From Macrostomum hystrix (Eukaryota; Platyhelminthes; Macrostomidae), in the NCBI GenBank assembly GCA_950097015.1, contig CATNEN010000038.1:19502001-19566000 (forward strand): DNA of 64,000 nucleotides, in the 5' to 3' direction. Within the stretch, counting starts at the first letter, position 1, and each line of letters opens with the position of its first letter. Positions 59,241-64,000 of the stretch are shown piece by piece. The notes under the pieces are model-generated. The model was not told the DNA's origin and searched no databases. It saw only the letters and a program-made list of their open reading frames with translations. The translations under genes were made by a program, and so were the position numbers.

Positions 59241-60386
59241 ATGCAGCTAGAGTTTTCGATTCGTCTGCTATTGCTGCTGCACCTTTTCAGCGATGAGATG
59301 AACGCTGGAATGCCTATCACTTTGGGTCTGCCAAACGGATTCAACGTTTCGGCTTACCTGGGCTCCTACACCCTCTGTGAGGCTGTGAAGCTGTGCCACA
59401 ATGAGGGCAAGTTAATGCCAACGTGGAATGCCTTGCAAGCGATCCGAGCCAGCTCCACCTTCAATAGTACAAGCAGCTCGAAGGGATTGTTTAGTTCTCT
59501 CGATTGGTGGATTGGACTTGTTGACGCTCTGGACGAAAGAAACGCATCAAAAACTGGATGGGTGTGGATTGAGGACGGCGTCACAGCCACTGCGAGTGAT
59601 GGAGGTGAAGTATTGACATTTTATTTGTCACGTTTTGATTTGTAGGAACTACTTTGTTAAGAGAACCTGCAACTGGTGCCTTCACTTCCGTTTAGTCGAA
59701 TAAAAAAACTCGTGGAAAATTAGAGTCAGAAATTGGCATCCCTAATGTAACGTCCTTTATTTTAGCAACGCTCTTAGTTAGCAACGCCGGGGTTATTTCT
59801 CTATTGTTGTGACTAGTAAAGTATTTTCACAATTAAAACAAATTACATTTAAATATATTTTAGTAAAACAAATTATATTCAATGATATTTCGCGTATTAA
59901 AACAACGAACATTATAAAATATTTCATTATAAAACATTAACAATATTGAACGCTACGCTTGATGCAGTGAGAATCTTTCGCAGCGACGAGCCCAACAATG
60001 CCAAATTGAAAGAAGACTGCGTCGCAATGACGGGCAGCGACTTCGCCTGGGACGTGGCGTGCAACACGCAGCGCAATGTCCTATGCATTTCTCAGGACAG
60101 CCGCGAGAGTGTTTTGAAGAGGTCCAACTACTTCTCTGAGACCGCAATCCTCAACTACAACCAACTGGATAGCGGATGTTGGATTACCGCTCCTGAGCAA
60201 CTGTCGTTGTCAAGCTGCTCTTTGAAGTGCATTGCAGTGCCGCTTGCTGATTGTGTCGGCTTCTACTGGAATGCTAATAGAAAATTGTGCATCCTGCTGC
60301 CCTACTTTGACGCGGCAGTGCAGTTAAGCTCTAGTAACGAAGATAAACTTCACTGGGTGAAGTTCGTGCGTAATTTTCAGAGCTAA
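59241..60386 (+). CDS. Secreted C-type-lectin-like plus PAN/apple-like protein 2, 2 exons, 260 aa
   Basis: Exons 59241-59604 and 59968-60386, phase 1 (donor GGAG|GTGAAG, acceptor GATGCAG). Signal peptide MQLEFSIRLLLLLHLFS. Lectin domain: YTLCEAVKLCHNEGK, DWWIGLVDALDERN, GWVWIEDG, then in exon 2 EPNN, EDCVAMTG and WDVACN, so the EPN and W-D-C features of Ca2+-binding lectins are kept. PAN-like part: DSGCWITAPEQ, SLKCIAVPLADCVGFYWN, LCILLPYF. Same architecture and intron position as copies 3 and 4. Confidence 0.83.
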
Positions 60387-60517
60387 AGTGGAACTATGGC
60401 ACACATTTAATTTTGGTAAAGACTGATCAGTAGGGTTGCTTGAAATTGAGCTTGTACTGATATAAAAAACAATATCGTGAAATTTTACTGCTTTTTTTTA
60501 TTTATAAACCTAAGGCA

Positions 60518-60523
60518 AATAAA
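60518..60523 (+). terminator. AATAAA polyadenylation signal of lectin/PAN gene 2
   Basis: The hexamer lies 132 nt past the stop codon. Confidence 0.45.
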
Positions 60524-60619
60524 GTTCCAGGGGTCGGCAAACTTATCAGCTAGCGGTCCGAAAAGATAACCTAAAGGACGACAGCTGGCCGCAATAGAAA
60601 TTGACAATAGAAATATGGG

Positions 60620-60805
60620 ACACGGGAGAGATTTGACCGAGAGAGATGAGACACGGGAGAGATGAGACACGGGAGAGATGAGACACGAGAGAGATGAGAC
60701 ACGGGAGAGATGAGACACGGGAGAGATGAGACACTGGAGAGATGAGACACTGGAGAGATGAGACACGGGAGAGATGAGACACGGGAGAGATGGGACAGGA
60801 AAAGA
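60620..60805. repeat. 16-bp tandem repeat (about 11 copies)
   Basis: The unit is GAGAGATGAGACACGG. It lies between lectin/PAN genes 2 and 3. Confidence 0.92.
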
Positions 60806-61093
60806 TGAAACAGGATACTGTAGGTGTCGGAAGGGGCAATGGGCCAGATTTGGGAGCTTCGAGGGTCGCATCTGGCCCGCGGGGCCGGAGTTTGCCGACC
60901 CGTGAAATAGACAGACGACTAGTTACTGATCTTTAAAATTCGATATAGAAGCCTCAAATATATGTTGTCTTATCAACGAGCTACGGCTCCAATTACAGTC
61001 CATTGACTGATACAAACTCTTGAAGTCTGATCACCACTTCCAATCTTCGTGAGTTAGGTCTTAATGTTAAGACAGAATATTATGTATCATATT

Positions 61094-61250
61094 ATGACGA
61101 TGAGAAATTCAGGGCAGATGTACATCTGTATGAGTGTGTGCCAGCGTACAGTATATGTGTTCAGGAGTCAGCAGAATGGGCAGAAGAGCCTCATTGCTGG
61201 CTGCGGGTCTACTATCAACAAATGTAGCAGTAGCGTAATTCCGGAGAAAA
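61094..61250 (+). mobile_element. SINE-A 3' fragment
   Basis: Runs from GACGATGAGAAATTCAGGGC to GGCTGCGGGTCTACTATCAA. The head is absent. Confidence 0.75.
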
Positions 61251-61630
61251 TATTACCTGGTACCCGCTTTTTGGGCTTAGCGATCGTAGCCTCATAGTAG
61301 TATGTGGAAGCTATTTCCTTGTGTGTCCGCAAACAGAAGTTTATTTGTCAGAAATGTTTTGACTATACCATCAGACACCAACACACGCTGCTGAATTCTA
61401 GCGGAAAACACGAAACGATATTTGCTTGGGATCCGCTTAAACAGTCGCTGTGCGATCAAGTTTCCCAAAAATTTTCTAGATTTTGCCTCTAAATTATTCG
61501 CATTAAATATAGAAGCTTTCAGAAACTCTATCAGAAACTGTGGACAAAAACCACCCCACAAGGTTCGCAAACACAAAGTCGATTAGCGCTATAAAACGTT
61601 TTGTGTCTATACGAAAACGAAAAACGTTTT
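61251..61630. other. Spacer, nothing recognised
   Basis: No exon or array seen. A first CGCTATAAAACG motif occurs near 61,587. Confidence 0.4.
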
Positions 61631-61635
61631 CGCGC

Positions 61636-61643
61636 TATAAAAC
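61636..61643 (+). promoter_or_regulatory. TATA box of lectin/PAN gene 3
   Basis: TATAAAAC 66 nt upstream of the ATG. The same GCGCTATAAAACG block occurs about 50 bp earlier, so two candidate core promoters lie in tandem. Confidence 0.5.
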
Positions 61644-61701
61644 GCGCCAGTTTTAATAAGAATCGCATTGCGCGGCACACATTTTTTAGGCCACAAAAGA
61701 A

Positions 61702-62575
61702 ATGAAGCTTTTCAGCTCGCTACCTTTTATACTGCTTCTTCGCTTCATTCAGGCCTGTGATACCCTTCCTGCAATTGAGATTCGAACACAGAACGGGTCC
61801 AACATCTCTGCCTACCTTGGCGCCTACACCTTGTGTGAGGCGGTGAAGCTGTGCCACGATGAAGGCAAAGGAATACTGAACTGGGACGCTCTGAAGGCGA
61901 TTAAGTCGAGTAGCGAATTCCTCAACTCGAGGAGCCCAGCCGGAATGCTGAGCTCATTATGGTGGTGGACCGGTCTGGTTGACGCCCTGGTGGAGAGACA
62001 CACAGCTCGAAGCGGTTGGGTGTGGATTGAAGACGGTCACGTCACCACCAATGCAGAAGGAGGTATAGATGCTTACACTGTACACTGAATCGATTTATAG
62101 GTTCTTCTGATCCTTGAGATGAAATATTTTTACAGGCCTGATATTCGGACAAGGAGAGCCTGGCAACGTCGCAGTCGGCGAGGACTGCGTGGCTGTAGGA
62201 TCTGGTTCAAAAATGACTTCCTGGGACGATAACTGCATCGCAAAGTACAATGCTCTGTGCTACACGACTCAAAGCCGTGGCTTGAAGCAGAGCACGGATG
62301 GCATTGAGTACTTTTCTAAGGCCGCAATCCTGACTTACAGCCAGCCAGATCCTGGATGTTCGATTTACAACCCAATTAAATCTACTCTGCTGGACTGCGC
62401 TGCTGACTGCTACATAATGGCTAACAAGGACTGCGTTGGCTTCTACTGGAACTCGGCAGGGCGTGACTGCATCCTGCTGCCGTTCTTCGATGCCTCTGTC
62501 CAGCTGATGTGGAATAACGAAGAGGAGAAGCTGCAGTGGGCCAAGTTTATGCGACGAAAGAACAATCTGCAGTAA
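61702..62575 (+). CDS. Secreted C-type-lectin-like plus PAN/apple-like protein 3, 2 exons, 266 aa
   Basis: Exons 61702-62062 and 62136-62575, phase 1 (donor GGAG|GTATAG, acceptor TTTTTACAG). Signal peptide MKLFSSLPFILLLRFIQA. Lectin domain: AYTLCEAVKLCHDEGKG, WWWTGLVDALVERH, GWVWIEDG, then GEPGN, EDCVAVG, SWDDNC. The EPN tripeptide is EPG here, a change at a ligand/Ca2+ position. PAN-like part: DPGCSIYNP, DCAADCYIMANKDCVGFYWN, DCILLPFF. Close to copy 4 in exon 1, so these two probably arose by the most recent duplication. Confidence 0.84.
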
Positions 62576-62719
62576 TAACAGCATAGCCCACGAGGATTGA
62601 TACGAAAAAGTCTATTTTACAAACACAAAGATGGATTCACATAAACCTGCAGTATGCTTTACCTCTAGCAGTTACTATTTTTTATCGCGCTATTGCGTTA
62701 TTGATAGTACGTGTGGCGT

Positions 62720-62818
62720 CCTCAGTTAATGAGCTTCAGTCCAACAGCCTTCAGATGCGTCGAGCAATTGCTGCACAGAATTATAGCTACAATATCTGCA
62801 CACCTGCCCCAGTCTTAT
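62720..62818 (+). mobile_element. SINE-B 3' fragment
   Basis: CAGTCCAACAGCCTTCAGAT then GCGTCGAGCAATTGCTGC and CTGCACACCTGCCCCAGT match the 3' part of SINE-B. Confidence 0.55.
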
Positions 62819-63611
62819 GACTAAAGCCTAGTCCTGACTTAATTAAGTTGTCTTAGGACACCTGTGACCTGAGACTGCTGAACTGAATGACCGATTATCG
62901 ATTATCGGATCAACAGTTTCCGCCCTTTACGATGAACTTACTTTCAAAGCCATCCGACTTCAGCATCATCGAGAAAGTCAGGAAGTCAAGGAAGTCGAGA
63001 TATTCAGTGACGATATTGTCGAAGACATTGGTGACAAGAACAATTAGCATAGCTCTGTTTAAACCACCTCTGTTGCGAATCTATATAGGTTGAAAATTAA
63101 AATAATTAACAATATGCTCATACTCAATACAATGTAATCAACAATAGTAGTCGACTTGGCTACATTATGAAGTTTTGAGGGTAGAAAAACTAATTCTACC
63201 TTGGTGGCTTTTGCCCACGCGGACGAGAATCCTTGAATAACTCGACGATGCCGATGTTTTGTGATTCTGTAAGTTGGTTGATTGGATGAAGCCGAAAATT
63301 TTAGCTCTCGACGTGTTCTGGATTTTAATGACGTTTGGTTGAAAATGGAAAGCGATACAGAAAAAATAAAATGTGGATATTTGAATACCTGTCGATGTCT
63401 TTCTACTGTTAATGAGAAGCACACAATTTTTCCTATCGATTGTATTTGCATTCTTTTAAGTCACGTATGACCAGCAATTTATGCAAACATGTCAGCGGTT
63501 GCTAAGCAAGTCTTTCTTTAAGCAGATCAAACACACGGTGAAGCGTGCAGATTAAAAGGCCTACTATACTTCCCACAACGACAACCGAACAATCAAGCTA
63601 AAAGTTTTGCC
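62819..63611. other. Spacer between lectin/PAN genes 3 and 4
   Basis: No exon or array seen. A weak TATA-like ATTAAAAG lies about 60 nt before the ATG of gene 4. Confidence 0.4.
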
Positions 63612-63972
63612 ATGAAATTTTACCACTTTATCCTACTGCTACAGTTGCAACAGCTGAGCAGCAGTGAGACTTATTCTCCTATTGAGATTCAAGTTCAGAA
63701 CGGCTTTAATATCACTGCTTATATTGGTGAATTCACTCTGTGTGAGGCGGTGAAGCTGTGCCACGATGAAGGCAAAAGCATACTGAACTGGGACGCGTTG
63801 ATGGCTATAAGGTCGAGTAACGAATTCCTCAACACGAACAGCCCATCAGGGACTAAGCTGAGCTATCTCAGTTGGTGGACCGGTCTGGTTGACGCACTGG
63901 TGGAGAGAAACACAACACGGAGCGGATGGGTGTGGATTGAAGACGGTCGCGTCACCACCGAGGCTGAAGGAG
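63612..63972 (+). CDS. Secreted C-type-lectin-like plus PAN/apple-like protein 4, exon 1 only (runs off the window)
   Basis: Signal peptide MKFYHFILLLQLQQLSSS, then the lectin half: LCEAVKLCHDEGKSILNWDA, SWWTGLVDALVERN, GWVWIEDGRVTTEAEGG. It ends at a phase-1 donor GGAG|GTAAAG, the same intron position as copies 2 and 3. By analogy, exon 2 with the EPN region and the PAN-like module lies beyond position 64,000. Confidence 0.85.
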
Positions 63973-64000
63973 GTAAAGAAAAATAATGTTGTGCATGCAA

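Overview
The window is nuclear DNA of an invertebrate animal. The evidence is multi-exon genes with standard GT/AG introns, tRNA-derived SINEs, Tc1/mariner and hAT-like DNA transposons, and large amounts of minisatellite. The proteins (an MRP/ABCC1-type pump, a QSOX homologue, an SVOP-type transporter, a copine-like C2 protein and secreted C-type-lectin/PAN proteins) are bilaterian in character. I suspect a lophotrochozoan or flatworm, but cannot fix the taxon from sequence alone. All exon models below were built by hand from splice consensus, phase agreement and remembered family alignments; no search or RNA evidence was available.

Layout. 1-5,615: a three-exon QSOX-like gene on the minus strand (616 aa) whose two main redox CxxC sites are both lost. 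5,616-12,039: intergenic, with foldback elements sharing the octamer CCATAGAC, then 27-, 40-, 42- and 19-bp tandem arrays. 12,040-35,431: one complete ABCC/MRP gene on the minus strand, 18 coding exons plus one duplicated, probably mutually exclusive exon, 1,568 aa. Most of its large introns are filled by a different tandem repeat each. 35,432-43,044: intergenic, with an intact mariner, a hAT-like MITE, SINEs and a decayed reverse transcriptase. 43,045-46,423: a six-exon SVOP-like transporter on the minus strand. 46,424-54,678: SINEs, about 4 kb of 18-bp minisatellite with an internal 1.4-kb duplication, an (ATCT)n tract and a 22-bp array. 54,679-56,406: a plus-strand copine-like gene with two C2 domains and no vWA domain. 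57,738-64,000: four tandem plus-strand genes for secreted C-type-lectin plus PAN/apple-like proteins; the last runs off the window.

How the parts relate. The genes do not form one pathway. The strongest common signal is architectural: introns of the QSOX, ABCC, SVOP and copine-like genes each carry a private minisatellite that often comes within 10-60 nt of a splice site while leaving the exons intact. The lectin/PAN cluster is a local gene-family expansion, with an intron position shared by three copies and absent from the first.
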